From Pteria penguin (Eukaryota; Mollusca; Bivalvia; Pterioida; Pteriidae), in NCBI GenBank assembly GCA_035048485.1, contig CM068589.1, positions 3,350,501 through 3,414,500 of the forward strand: 64,000 nucleotides of DNA, read 5' to 3'. How positions within the stretch are numbered: the first letter of the stretch is position 1; every line of letters begins with the position of its first letter. Positions 33,150 through 45,079 of the stretch are shown here, in pieces. The position numbers and the translations under genes are program-made. Under the pieces are notes generated by a model. It had not been told where the DNA came from. It saw only the letters and a program-made list of their open reading frames with translations, and searched no databases.

Positions 33150-34534
33150 ATCCTGGTGTTGTCAGAGAACTTACCTTCCTCCAAGAACATTATATCATTA
33201 CACTAGCAGATAAAGCATCCAATAATTATACATTTACTTGTAAGAAATATTACTTTGACAGCCTAGTGAAAGAATTAGGATTAAATTCAGCTCCAGGAAA
33301 TCCTACTTATACTCTCACGAACTTTTCGGTTTCGGAAGTACTCGAAAATCATAAATCTGTCCTCAATACGTTTGGTATTGACTCAAATAAATTGAATTTA
33401 GAACTTCCATATTTGTACTGCATTCCAAAAATGCACAAAAATCCTTACAAACAACGCTTTATCGCTGGTTCCTCGAAGTGTTCCACAAAATCTGTATCGA
33501 TGCTACTCACAAAAATATTATCAGAAATTAAATCTGGCCTTCACAGATATTGCAAAACAGTATATTCCAGAAGTGGAATTAATCAAATGTGGATCCTTAA
33601 AAATTCAAAAGAGTTGTTAGAAAATCTAAAATCAGAAAGTTTTACTAAAATTCACTCTATCAAATCTTTTGACTTTTCGACTCTTTACACAACGATCCCT
33701 CATCAGAAATTAAAAGAAAGATTAGCGGAAATTATTCAAAATGCATTTACTAGTATAAACGGAAGCCGCAAATTCAAATATATAGTAATAGGCCACGATA
33801 AAACTTACTTTGTTAGGGAAAATTCTGATTCCAAAAATAAATACACTGAAACAGCTGTCATCCAGATGTTGAACTTTCTTATCGATAACATTTTTGTGGT
33901 GTTTGGAGGTAAGGTTTTTCAACAAATTGTCGGCATTCCAATGGGCACTAACTGTGCTCCGCTTCTGGCTGACATATTCCTTTACTCATACGAAGCTGAA
34001 TTCATTCAGTCTTTGCTTTCGCAAGGAAAAAAACAATTGGCTCTTGGCTTCAATTTTACTTACAGATATATAGATGACTTGCTTTCAATTAATAATCCTT
34101 CATTCGCGGATTACCTTAGCATCATCTATCCAAGTGAACTTGAGGTCAAGGAAACCACAGAAAGTAATAATTCTTCTTCGTATTTAGATATTATGTTGTC
34201 TTTCGACATTAATGGTCAATTGAACACCTCACTCTATGACAAACGTGACGATTTCAATTTCGCTATCACAAACTTTCCTTTCATAGGTAGCAACATTCCA
34301 TCATCGCACGAATACGGCGTATTCATATCTCAGTTAATACGTTATTCCAGAGCATGTTCAAATTACAATGATTTTGTTCTGAGGGCTAGGCGACTTTCAG
34401 TTAAGCTGCTCAACCAGGGTTATATATGTACTAGACTACCATCGTGACTGAGGAAATTCTACGGCCGTTACGAGACTCTTATTACTCCATATGATATCTC
34501 GTTATCCAGACTTTTAAATGATATTCTGGACTGA
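33150..34534 (+). pseudogene. Naiad family B copy 4, longest RT ORF
   Basis: This is the best preserved family B copy. It is open from about 33150 to an internal TGA at 34445. Order: LQEHYIITLADKASNN, TCKKYY (Cys at 33239), IPKMHKNPYKQRF, FDFSTLYTTIP, GIPMGTNCAPLLADIF, catalytic YIDD (near 34067), DIMLSFDINGQLNTSLYDKR. The TGA at 34445 replaces the Ser codon TCA found in sister copies and removes about 29 residues before the family stop at 34532. The N-terminal endonuclease and CxC region are missing by 5' truncation. RT related to telomerase RT is known for Penelope-like elements. Confidence 0.85.
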
Positions 34535-34858
34535 AACCGATTCCGATCATTTTACACAGATTTGACACCTTCTATACTAGAAGGTTACCTACTTCGACTT
34601 CTCCATATATAAATACATATGGAATTTACACGATCTGATTCTTTCTACTGGGTATATGCGACGGGTGTTGCTAGCAAGCAGGAGATGCTCACTATCCCCG
34701 GGCACCTGATCTCACTCCATCAAAGGGGTTCACATATGCTCTTCAAGTAGACATATTTTGTTATTTTCCATTTGTTTTTCATTTTCACTGATTTTGTATG
34801 TCCTCTGGTTTTATGATTTTTGGACTTGTGCTTTGGATTTATCCATCATCTTTACATT
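34535..34858 (+). repeat. Naiad family B 3' UTR and tail
   Basis: It includes TTCTATACTAGAAGG, ACGGGTGTTGCTAGCAAGCA, CCCCGGGCACCTGATCTCAC, CTCTTCAAGTAGACAT and the terminal ATTTATCCATCATCTTTAC. No SECIS-like hairpin was found, which fits the absence of conserved UGA codons in family B. Confidence 0.75.
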
Positions 34859-35625
34859 AGAAATATAAATTACTTTGACAGCCTAGTGATGCCACTCAAC
34901 ATAACACAAAAAATCATGTATCAAAATAAGACTCTGTAAAGTCGTCTAAATGCAACTGCGAATCCAAATCTATTACAGGTCAAACCTGGTAAAACGTATT
35001 TTGTCTTAAAGATGAAATTGAAATTAATATGAATACAGTGTTCAACTTTCAGATCAGTTTGAATTTGAATCTTTGAGGTAAGGAATGGTCCATTTGATAA
35101 TCTGTGGGTGGGGGATCTGGGTTTTTCAATCCGGCAAGGTTTTTTAACCTCAATCTTGGGGCAAGGGATTTTTTTTCAGAAGAACCATGGCAAGAAATTT
35201 GATTTCACCAATAAAAGATTGCTGTATAATAATACAATTTTAATTTGATAATAAATACTCTTATTTTTGACAAAATTCTGCTCAAATCCATCTCAGCTAT
35301 GTTATACGCTTTCAGTCCACCATAATGATGCCATATACTGAAATGAGGGTGAGACTAGAAGCAAGAGGGTGAGAAGGGACTAGGTATTGAAGGAAAGAGG
35401 GTTACCCTGGGTGAAAAAAAAAAAAACTGACAGACAAATGACAAAAATTATAAAAATTTGAGAAATGTTGGTTCCGTATTAGTCGCGAAATCAATCATGA
35501 ATTATATAAAGAAAAATTTCTTTAAAAATGTCATAACTTTGTTAATAATGTAATAATTTGAGAAAAAAAAAAACGGACACAATTTGTCCCCAAAAAAAAA
35601 AAAAAAAAACATGAAATTTTCGATT
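34859..35625. other. Low-complexity stretch, short Naiad B piece
   Basis: The start repeats 25-30 bp of family B coding sequence (TACTTTGACAGCCTAGTGA, as at 33250-33269), followed by a possible CNC triplet near 34950. The rest is AT-rich with several A-runs (35416-35427, 35562-35573, 35595-35612). No gene is seen. Confidence 0.45.
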
Positions 35626-35629
35626 AAGG

Positions 35630-36900
35630 TGTAGCTGCGATACCGACCTGGGACGGTCAATAGCTATGACAGTCGTCAATCAATTGGAGTGTTTAACCTG
35701 TTTACGGGTGCTCCTCCCCACTTTCCACAAAAGCAGTATATCAAAGAACACATTTAAGAATCTATGAATAATCCTCCATATAGAGAGCAAGCATCAACAA
35801 CTTTCTCAAGTTGACAGGTCATAAAAATATAAACATGTATAGTAATGCTGAGTAAAACTTAGATATCAAAAATATATAAATCGACATCAAGCGAGCTCAG
35901 ACCCTTGATCTATAAGTGTCCAATTAACAGTAAGAGGGAATGACGTTCAGGACCATATCTCCTTTGAAATAGGTTTCAACAAAGCCCACCGTAAAGCCCC
36001 CACCCGCCTGTCAGTAAGTGTACAGGTTCAAGTAAAAATCTCTATATACAAGTGTAGAATGAGTCAATACAAGAATTACTGTCCTTTTGATGATCTCCTG
36101 GTCATATTATTGTAGATCACGAAGGCCTTTTACTATTTTGGAACCCAACGAGATAAACTAATTGGAATCTTAGACCCTCTTAAGTTTGTACACAAGGTCA
36201 CCGTAGAAATTGGGATTGGAAATTCCATTGGATACAAAGTAATATATCGGAATTGTGAAAAGATTCTGAATAGGACCTAAAACAATTTCCAAAGGATTTT
36301 CTAAGTTTATGATAATTGTAACACTGAGCTGAAAGTTCCAACGTTATTTGTAAATTGTTTTGTATGAAAGTCAAAATCGTTAATGCAGGCGCTGGTAAAT
36401 CGAAGCAACTTAATTTTATGAAAACCATATGAAGGGAGTCTAGTGTAGGAACATCTGTAACCATCGAACTAAAGGAAATTTACAACAGGGAATCTAACAT
36501 TTCCATGTTTATCATAAATATTGGTATAGATTTTATTGTTAATTCTCTTAATGTATAGGTCCAACAAACGTGTTTCTGTATCACAAATATTGTCTTTGTT
36601 TGACTGAGGTTCAGGTGGATATATGTTAGCTATATATCTGTCAAAGTCAGGGTTATCAATAAATAAGATGTCGTCAAGATACATGTACATGTAACTAGAG
36701 GTATCATCCAACATCTCAACAGGTCGAATCGTTTAGATTGTTGAACCAGCCCCCCCCCCCCCCCCCCCCCCCCCCCGCTTGACAGTATAGAAAGAAATCT
36801 GCTATAAGAGGTGCACAGTTAGTTCCCGTAGAAATCCCAACTATCTGCTGATAAATCGTGCCATTACATTCAAGTAACAAATATTGTAGGTTTGTCCATG
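35630..36900 (-). pseudogene. Naiad family A copy 5, Cys variant
   Basis: Minus strand: RT part with GTIYQQIVGISTGTNCAPL, a poly-G insertion, YLDD-type motif MYLDDILFIDNPDF (near 36670), NKDNICDTETRLLDL, then a decayed C-terminus, 3' UTR and tail module to 35630. At UGA site 3 it has TGT, Cys (36583-36585). In the 3' UTR the SECIS-like hairpin keeps AAA and the 3' TGA (near 35945), but the 5' ATGA has changed to ACGG-like sequence. Confidence 0.75.
36751..36776. repeat. Poly-C tract within the Naiad RT
   Basis: About 26 C residues interrupt the RT coding sequence of copy 5 after the LYCQ block. Confidence 0.95.
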
Positions 36901-36904
36901 ACTG

Positions 36905-38235
36905 AACTGATGAACAACAAAAAATCATAATAACAAACTTGTTATATATAATTCTGGCCAGCGAATCTCGCCAGGAAAAATAGAGTTTTAACACCAATTT
37001 TTTTCAAAAGTATAATTTTAGACTAGGCTATTCTATTGGAGACAGATTATTGTTTTCACTGTGTGACTGAGCAAGATTATTTGTTAGTCCAAATCCGGGC
37101 AAGGAATTTGTTTTTCAAATACTCCCATCCCCTAGAATATGAAATGAATGGTGCTTAAGGAAGGTTTCCCAACAAATTATAGACATTCAAATGACACTAA
37201 CCTGGGGGTTTACTAATGCCCATTAGGACTACTGTATTGCTTTTATCCATTATCTTAACATGCCAGGTCAGGTAACACTTGATTGAGACCCCGCCCGCTT
37301 TGTCGGCGTAAGAATTTTATGATCTATACAGTAGAGATGTTTATGATAGATCTTGCTGTCGATACCAACATTTTCGAACTTGTGACCTTGGTGTTTTGTT
37401 CTTTGTCTATGTCCTATTTTGAATTTTGGTGCCGCGGGGGATATTTATCCCGTTAGGACAGTTCTAGATATGATAGAATGTGTAAATGAAGGAACAATAT
37501 TACCTGACACTATTATCTATTTCATCATTACTCTTCTGAAGCAGCTACTGAAACAGAGTGGAACATTTATTGAACTTTGTACACCATGGCAATATATGTG
37601 TAGATATTTGTATTCTTTTTGAATTTTACTTAATTGTTTAAAACTTGTTACGCGACTTGTATTCACATTTATAACCGTAATGTTCAGTTTAATATTTTTA
37701 TAGATTTTTGCGTAACGCACCATCAGAGGCTACACTAATTTGCGTTTATGCTTCTTACAAGATTTTTCATCTAAAATGTACAAGTGCATGCTAATTTTAC
37801 ACCCAGTCGATATACTGACTTTTTGTAATAGTTAACCAGAGTACATAAAACAGAAAAATCTGCCGCTTCAATCAGACTGTTTATTTACAAAATATGCCTT
37901 GTCATGGCCTAAAATGAGAAACGTTTACCTGCAAGTTACATTGTTTGTTAAAGAATAGAAAGCGTTTTGAATAATTATTATTTTCCTCAGTGTTTGCTAA
38001 GAAATGGTAATATAAAAGACTCTAAATGTTCCGTGAACCACAACTGATAGAGCCTGATTCTCGAGTAAGAAGAAGGACAGTGTTCCTGAAGACCATCTTA
38101 CAACCGGTTGGTGATGCTTATTTCTCCATGACACCTGATCCCACCTCTGCATTTTTCTAGGGGTTAATAATTGTCATCGATGTTTCGATGTTGTACTATT
38201 CGTGTGATGTAAGTACTTCATAGTTAACTTATATA
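36905..38235. other. No recognisable gene
   Basis: AT-rich sequence. Short open frames at 37419 and 37517 overlap on opposite strands without motifs. A CACCTGATCCCACCTC block at 38130 resembles the old family B tail. Confidence 0.5.
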
Positions 38236-38237
38236 AC

Positions 38238-38865
38238 AGTATATTCCAGAAGTGGAATTAATCAAATGTGGATCCTTAAAAACTCAAAAGAGTTGTTAGA
38301 ACATCTAAAATCAAAATGTTTTACTAAAATTCACTCCATCAAGTCTTTTGACTTTTCGACTCTTTACACAACGATCCCTCATTAAAAAATTAAAAGAAAG
38401 ATTAGCGGAAATTATTCAAAATGCATTTACTAGTAAAAACGGAAGCCGCAAATTCAAATATATAGTAATAGGCCACGATAAAACTTACTTTGTTAGGGAA
38501 AATTCTGATTCCAAAAATAAATACACTGAAACAGCTGTCATCCAGATGTTGAACTTTCTTATCGATAACATTTTTGTGGTGTTTGGAGGTAAGGTTTTTC
38601 AACAAATTGTCGGCATTCCAATGGGCACTAACTGTGCTCCGCTTCTGGCTGACATATTCCTTTATTCATACGAAGCTGAGTTCATTCAGTCTTTGCTTTT
38701 GCAAGGAAAAAAACAATTGGCTCTTGGCTTCAATTTTACTTACAGATAAATAGATGACTTGCTTTCAATTAATAATCCTTCATTCGCGGATTACCTTAGC
38801 ATCATCTATCCATGTGAACTTGAGGTCAAAGAAACCACAGAGAGTAGTAATTCAGAAGCGATACT
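38238..38865 (+). pseudogene. Naiad family B copy 5, 5' part
   Basis: It runs from YSRSGINQMWILKNSKELLE through a frameshift near 38385 and GIPMGTNCAPLLADIF to the block LEVKETTESSNS, where it stops abruptly. A TAA replaces the Tyr of YIDD (38748-38750). The next part of the gene is found inverted at 39772-39090. Confidence 0.85.
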
Positions 38866-39087
38866 AAGTGCCGGGAGGCATATGTATAACAAAAATTTGA
38901 AATTTTGTTCTACTATATGTATAACAGAGAAAAAAACATGAATTAATATGTATGAACCATTTCAGTATAGTTTACTGTGTGTGGGGTGTAATTCAAAATA
39001 TTAAAGCAGTTCTTGTACTTACTTTCAAACCTTACACTAGCCATCATTTCTGGCGTCTATTAACAAAACAATATATGTGGATTAGGG

Positions 39088-39772
39088 AATGTAAAGATGA
39101 TGGATAAATCCAAACCACAAGTCCAAAAATCATGAAACCATAGGACATACAAAATCAGTGAACATGAAAAACAAATGGAAAATAACAAAATATGTCTACT
39201 TGAAGAGCATATGTGAACCCCTGTGATGGAGTGAGATCAGGTGCCCGGGGAGAGTGAGCATCCCCTGCTTGCTAGCAACACCCGTCACATATACCCCGTA
39301 AAAAGAGTCAAATCGTGTGAATTCCATATGTATTTATATATGGAGAAGTCGAAGTAGGTAACCTTCTAGTATAGAAGGTGTCAAATCTGTGTAAAGTGAT
39401 CGGAATCGGTCTCAATCCAGAATATCATTTAAAAGTCTGGATAACGAGATATCATATGGAGTAATAAGAGTCTCGTAACGACCGTAGAACTTCCTCAGTG
39501 GCGATGGTAGTCTAGCACATATAGAACCCGGGTTGAGCAGCTTAACTGAAAGTCGCCTAGCCCTCAGAACAAAGTCATTGTAATTTGAACATGCTCTGGA
39601 ATAACGTATTAACTGAGATATGAATACGCCTTATGCGGGCGATGATGGAATGTTGCTACTTATGAAAGGAAAGTTTGTGATAGCGAAATTGAAATCGTCA
39701 CGTTTGTCATAGAGTGAGGTGTTCAATTGACCATTAATGTCGAAAGACAACATAATATCTAAATACGAAAAA
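39088..39772 (-). pseudogene. Naiad family B copy 5, 3' part, inverted
   Basis: On the minus strand it starts at SYLDIMLSFDINGQ, only about 4 nt beyond where the 38.2-kb part ends, and continues to the family B tail end at about 39088. The two parts therefore come from one insertion split by an inversion of about 0.9 kb (38866-39772), which also moved 220 bp of flanking DNA. Confidence 0.8.
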
Positions 39773-40312
39773 TCTGAAACCACGTTCTCGGAATCATTCC
39801 TATAAAATTCGTAATAATTCACGACGTAAATACCAGAATTTTCTTTATAACCACTTTAATAAATACCAACATAATATCAACAATGTGAAAATAACTCCAG
39901 TAGAAAATATCTCTAAATAACCAGGTGATACGAAATCAGATGTTAAAAAACGACTTTTGGAAGCCGAACTCTACTGGATTAAACAACTTTAAACCCCATA
40001 CCCTCTAGGTCTCAACAACCAAATATATCGACAAGGTAATAGTTCTTCTTGTCAGAATAAGATCAATATTTTTACATTAAGATATAATACTATTAGAAAA
40101 CGTAGGTCACATGGTCGTCACCGTAATCGTAATATCAGAAAACGTAATCGTTTAAATAGGTCATTAAACGATCTTGTACTTATCGCAAAAAAAAAAAAAA
40201 AAAAAAAAATAATGGTCGTCATGAACTTTTGCATGCACTATCCTCTATTCCGGTAAATAAATTGAAACCTATCCTGGACGAAGCTGATCTTCGAAGTTTA
40301 CGCAATTATGAT

Positions 40313-40315
40313 TGA
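40313..40315 (+). other. In-frame UGA, site 1, copy 3
   Basis: The context is NYD-UGA-YKL, matching 10500-10502 in copy 1. Confidence 0.5.
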
Positions 40316-41878
40316 TATAAACTCAAATTGATTATTTTATTTTCATATAATAAACTCTTTCCTCGTATTCCGTCTCTTCCACCTAAGCAACAATTTCTCA
40401 AAATTAAATTTATTAATAAAGGCTTCGATCTACTTAACATTTCTAATATTTTCCGTGACCATAAAATCACATCTAAAATCCCTCAATATTTTGAGAATTT
40501 AGAACATCCACTTATTTGTTACCAGTACAAAAAGCCGATAAGAAATCTTATTTTAAATTATAATAAAGTTACATGTAACGCTGATATTTCAGACTCTATT
40601 TCTACGTCGTGTTCTTGTGAAAATTCAAAATATCTTTATACACCGGCAGGTCATGTTATTACTGGTGACCTAAACTGTATTTCAGACAAGAAATTGCGCA
40701 CCCTTTTTGGAAAAGGACCCAAATATAGGTTACAGTCCAGGATAGATTTCAATAAATGCCGTGACGTTATAGAAGATGCTTTAGCTACATATTGTAAACG
40801 ATGGTGTAAAAAAGAACAGGTAAAGGTTCATGCTCTTAATGATTGGAAATACGAGATTTTAAGAATTGTCGATATCCGTATTAAGAACTTTACGGAAAAT
40901 CCGCATTTATTTCAACAGCCTAATACATTGACGGCAAAGTCTATTAAAAAGTGGATAGCTGATTTACATGCTTAATATGCCTTTGTTCCTGCTGATAAAT
41001 CAGGTAATAACATAATATTAAAAACGAATTAAACTCCACTCATACATATGTGGAAAGCCTTACCTCATAAAAGACAGCACCTTGCACGATCTCCTCATGA
41101 CAATGTCTGATTTCAAAGTTAAAACTGATAAATCTGATCTACCAACCATGTATTGGCTCCCAAAACTACATTAAAGTCAATATAAATCACGTTTCATATC
41201 TAATTATAGCCACTGCTCTACTACGGTACTATCGAAACATATTACGTCTGCTCTAACTCTTATAAAATCATATTCTCAAATATTGTGATGTTGCATTTCA
41301 TAATAGTAACATCGATTACTTTTGGTCAATTAAAAATTCTCATGAAGTTATAGGCAAACTTCTTTCACTAAATTTCAAAGCGACTCAAATTTCTACATTT
41401 GATTTTTCTACACTTTATACATCTCTGCCTCATGATTTGATTAAAAGCAAGTTGCTGTCTCTTATACAATGGTGTTTTCACAGAGAATCTAAAACTTACA
41501 TATGTACTTCCAATAACTCCGGATTCTTTTCCAACAAACAATATAATTCATATAAATACTGGACTTGCAAGGAATTATGTAAAGCACTAGATTTTCTCAT
41601 GAATAATATTTTTGTGCAATTTGATGGCAAGATATCAACAATTAATTGGGATTCCTATGGGTACTAACTGCCCGCCTCCAATAGCAGATTTATTTCTTTA
41701 TTGTTATGAGAGAGATTTTATGGTTTCTATTCAAAAATGAAAACGTTTCGACCTCATTGACAAATTTAATAATACTTGCAGATATCTGGATGACATTTTG
41801 GTTATCGATATCCCTGAATTCGAACAATCTATATCAGAAATATATCCAACAGAGCTCAAATTGAGTATAGCTAATACT

Positions 41879-41881
41879 TGA
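41879..41881 (+). other. In-frame UGA, site 3, copy 3
   Basis: The context is ANT-UGA-DKSTPFLDL, matching 12098-12100 in copy 1 and Cys at 36583-36585 in copy 5. Confidence 0.65.
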
Positions 41882-42459
41882 GATAAATCTACACCTTTCT
41901 TAGATTTAAACATCAAAATTATCAACCACCTAATATATACTAATATTTATGATAAACGTGGGGATTTTGGATTTCCTATTGTAAATTTTCCTTACTTGGA
42001 TGGCGATGTCTCTCCACTCCCATCATATGGTATCTATATATCTCAATCAGTTCGATTTGTCACAGGCTGCACCGATGTTTTGGACTTTCATAAACGAAAT
42101 TTACAAATTACTACTCAACTTTTAACTCAGGGTTAAAGATATTACAAGCTAAGAAAAACATTCGGAAAATTCTTCAGATCTTATTCAGAACTTCTATCTA
42201 AATTTGGAAATATTTCTTTTCAACATTATGTATTCAATGAAATTTCCCATCCTAATTTTTAAGGTGATCTCATATATAAACTAAGGAGAGTAAAAGGCTC
42301 CGATAACGTTATTTTATCATGTAATAAAATAGTCAAACGTCTTCTAAATAGACAATATGACATTGAGATCATCAAAAAGACTATAGGTCTTGTATTTGGC
42401 CCCTCTACAGCCTTATGCAGACTTTTACTTGAACGTTGCACGCTGACTAACAGGGCGGT

Positions 42460-42525
42460 GGGGACTATATGACGGGCCTTGTCCAAATCTCTTTCAGAGG
42501 AGACATGGTCCTGAACCTCGTCCCC
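42460..42525 (+). promoter_or_regulatory. SECIS-like element, Naiad A copy 3
   Basis: Same layout as at 12.7 kb: helix I GGGGAC (42460-42465) with GTCCCC (42520-42525), ATGA (42469-42472), AAA (42485-42487), TGA (42512-42514). The two differences keep pairing: a U-G pair in helix II becomes C-G (T to C at 42477), and the outermost C-G pair of mini-helix III becomes U-G (C to T at 42488). Confidence 0.8.
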
Positions 42526-42749
42526 TCTGACTGTTAGTCGGGACTCCTACAGATCTAGGGTCTTAGCTCGCTTTCAGACTGGCAGAGCACGGTTTATCAT
42601 GTTCATGTCGCATATATTTTATATCATGTGTTTTAGAACACCTTATGTGTTTATATTTTTATGACCTCTCAATATGCGATACCTGTTGACCATTGTTCTT
42701 TACATGGAGGATTATTTATAAATTTTTAAATGTACGTCCTTTGATTGTT

Positions 42750-42980
42750 CTGCTGTTACGGTAAGTGGGAAGGTGGGCCCGTAAACCGGTTAACCACACC
42801 ATTTGTTTGGTTTTTGTCAAAATAAATTACCGTCCTACGTCGGTATCGTAATTGCACTACACTCAAGTATTTTTGTAATGTGTTATATGTGCTAGTATAT
42901 TATTGATATTCATGTATTGTATAGCTCCATGGTGACTTCTGCCACATAACTAAGCCAGTAACTCCTCTTTTTTCTTAAGT
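42750..42980 (+). repeat. Naiad family A tail, copy 3
   Basis: It has the full terminal module, ending CCAGTAACTCCTCTTTTTTC. It shows the native 3' end of the family, which at 13.19 kb is joined to LTR sequence instead. Confidence 0.75.
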
Positions 42981-43184
42981 GTCATAGTTATGTGCCACCA
43001 GTTATTTTCGTATTTTACATTAATATCACTGTTATTCCTTTTGCAATGCGGAAGTCTGATTTTGGTGTAGCAGTGGAACTTTATATACTGTGTTGTTTCA
43101 CATTTATGTACATATACAGTGCCGAAATTATATTTGTTTCCTCTGTTTGTAGAGTGTGGCTAACTAAAAACGAGACGCTATAAC

Positions 43185-43230
43185 TATTCCCAGTCACCTG
43201 GTCTCACCTCGGAGTTGTGACACCCTTGGA
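43185..43230 (+). repeat. Old family B-like tail block
   Basis: CAGTCACCTGGTCTCACCTC matches the relic shared by the two receptor flanks. Confidence 0.45.
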
Positions 43231-43309
43231 AATTTCCATTGTGATAATGAAATTGTATTATTGAATATTTATTTTCAAGGGACACTTTTATAGATTCGAT
43301 GCAAAGGTT

Positions 43310-43655
43310 TTTGTCCCCCGCTTTTTGCGAAAGCGAGGGGACATTAAATCGCAATCGTCTGTCTGTCCATCCGTCTGTCTGTCACAAAAACTTTAACCTC
43401 GGTCATATCTTTTTAACCGTAAGACGTTGGGGCTTCATATTTGTTGCTGATTCCAATACCTTTTCGTTAGTACCTAAATTTCTATCATGTGCGTTGACCG
43501 TGACCGTTGACCTACTTCAATGTAACTTTTTTATCCTAAGACGTGGGACCTCCATATTTGGCATGTCTGTAGACATGCACAACCATGACAATATGTCACA
43601 GATCACTGCGCCCATACTGATAGAACCCCGAAAGCGGGGGACCACGATTCTCTGA
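43310..43655. repeat. Interspersed repeat with hairpin ends
   Basis: It begins with CCCCCGCTTTTTGCGAAAGC-type sequence and ends GAACCCCGAAAGCGGGGGAC. Between them are CTGTCTGTC repeats and two GTAAGACGT/CCTAAGACGT blocks. The end sequences are partly inverted copies of each other. Similar repeats are common in molluscs, from general recollection. The 118-codon frame across it is not considered a gene. Confidence 0.5.
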
Positions 43656-43659
43656 ATTT

Positions 43660-44540
43660 GTTTGTTTCTTTGTTTATTGTCGCATTAGTTGATCTGACAA
43701 AACCATTCCCGAAAACCCCCAGTCAAAATACATGTATTTGGTAGATTTGGTTGCATACTGAAACATATAAAACACATAACAACAAGGGATAGGTCTGTGA
43801 AGATTAATTGCTGTTGAGAGGGGGAGGCTAAACAAACCTAGGGAATTTCTTTACATAAACCAGAAAAAGAGGAAATTTATGTGGAAATATTTCTTCCTGT
43901 TTTTTATTGAATATAGCCGTATAAATGTGTCCCTCTGACATATTGTATACAAACCACTACATCTTGATTGACATTACGGACATCTTAAATTAATATTTTT
44001 AAGCTTGGGGTCATCATGCATCGTCCCTTAGCATACCTGTTATCTAACTGATTACACTTAACTATATGTTAACTGGCTACTGTAAATCTACACAACCATT
44101 GCAATCTTTTAATCTGTTTTGTGCTTATTATTGCTGTATATGGATTTTCATATCCAGAAACGCCTGTGATATTTTCATTTATCAATTCAGTCCACATTAA
44201 CGGGCTTCAGAAACAAATCCCATTACATAATATTCAAACTTGTCCTTTTTAACAAAATGTTCTTTCAACTATTCAGCCGTGATTTGATATATATGGTACG
44301 CACGTACATACAATGTACACAAACTAAATGTAATAGTCTCTTTATTGCACAGTTAATGGGGAAATAAATGAAAACTAGAAATGTTGAAACAAAAACACGT
44401 GTATTGCAACACAATTTCCTTGTGTGTTACTAATTATAGAAAAGCAGAGAACATTATGTCCCAAGAGAAAAAATGTTGTGTTTCGAGCTCCATCACTTCA
44501 TATATGTTTATGGAGTTTATATCATTTGTGTTTTGATACA
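43660..44540. other. No recognisable gene
   Basis: AT-rich, probably intron or 5' flank of receptor copy 2. Confidence 0.5.
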
Positions 44541-44541
44541 G

Positions 44542-44698
44542 GATTCTTCTGTTTTCTCCTGTCCGACGGACGAATCTTCGTGGATTGAAAGAAGTTCTGT
44601 TTATAAATGCATGGCCCCCTCAATGTATCATTGCGGATTGACATATTATGGCATAGTGGAGGAGTTCTGCTGGATACCAAGGGCAGTAAAAGCAAAAT
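44542..44698 (+). CDS. Receptor copy 2: Cys-rich extracellular exon (module 1)
   Basis: The exon lies between TTTGATACAG and T|GTAAGA (phase 1 end, split Cys). It encodes SCPTDESSWIERSSVYKC, then MYHC, EEFCWIP and AKC. This spacing resembles a small Cys-rich module (CP..W..S...C...Y.C......E.C) seen in multi-exon receptor-like genes of bivalves, from recollection of such proteins. It lies 8.9 kb upstream of the next exon. Membership in the same gene is inferred from strand, phase and content. Confidence 0.6.
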
Positions 44699-45079
44699 GT
44701 AAGATACTTATTCTCTAAACAATGGAATGAAAGGTAGGACAATTACAGATCAACGTATTCTAAACATAAGAAGCTACTATTTTCCACAATTAGATACGAA
44801 ATAAAGTCTCATGGCAAGTTACCGATTTTTTTTATTTACATTTTCCTAGTCAGTAAATATTATAATAATACCGAGGATATATAATATTTTAAAGACTAGA
44901 TTTCTAAGAAAGAAAAAGGATAGATGGCATTCATACTGTAGCACACAAATACTAACACACTTTGGCTCAATAAAGGAAACACAGACGATGGAAAATCATT
45001 GTCAAATACACAGCTTACATACAATTGTAGTTAAATATCAATTAATTAACTGGTAAAAAGGCATATTATGATATGTAGA

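Larger units (their letters stand above)
39773..42417 (+). pseudogene. Naiad family A copy 3
   Basis: It begins in the endonuclease region (TTCTCGGAATCATTCCTATA) and follows copy 1 to the RT end. A frame of 215 codons (40328-40975) covers the linker, CSCENSKYLYTPAGH and FGKGPKYR. UGA site 1 (40313) and site 3 (41879) are kept, and site 2 is lost in a small deletion near 41020. Inactivating changes include TAA codons at 39918, 39990 and 40973, an A-run near 40190-40208, and several RT frameshifts. Its 5' end abuts the inverted family B part. Confidence 0.85.

Noticed and set aside
34445..34447. UGA in Naiad family B copy 4 as a further selenocysteine
   Set aside because: All other family B copies with this region have sense codons (mostly TCA), and no SECIS-like hairpin was seen in the B tail, so it is an ordinary nonsense change.
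43299..43655. 118-codon ORF
   Set aside because: It coincides with an interspersed repeat with hairpin ends. Coding is unlikely.
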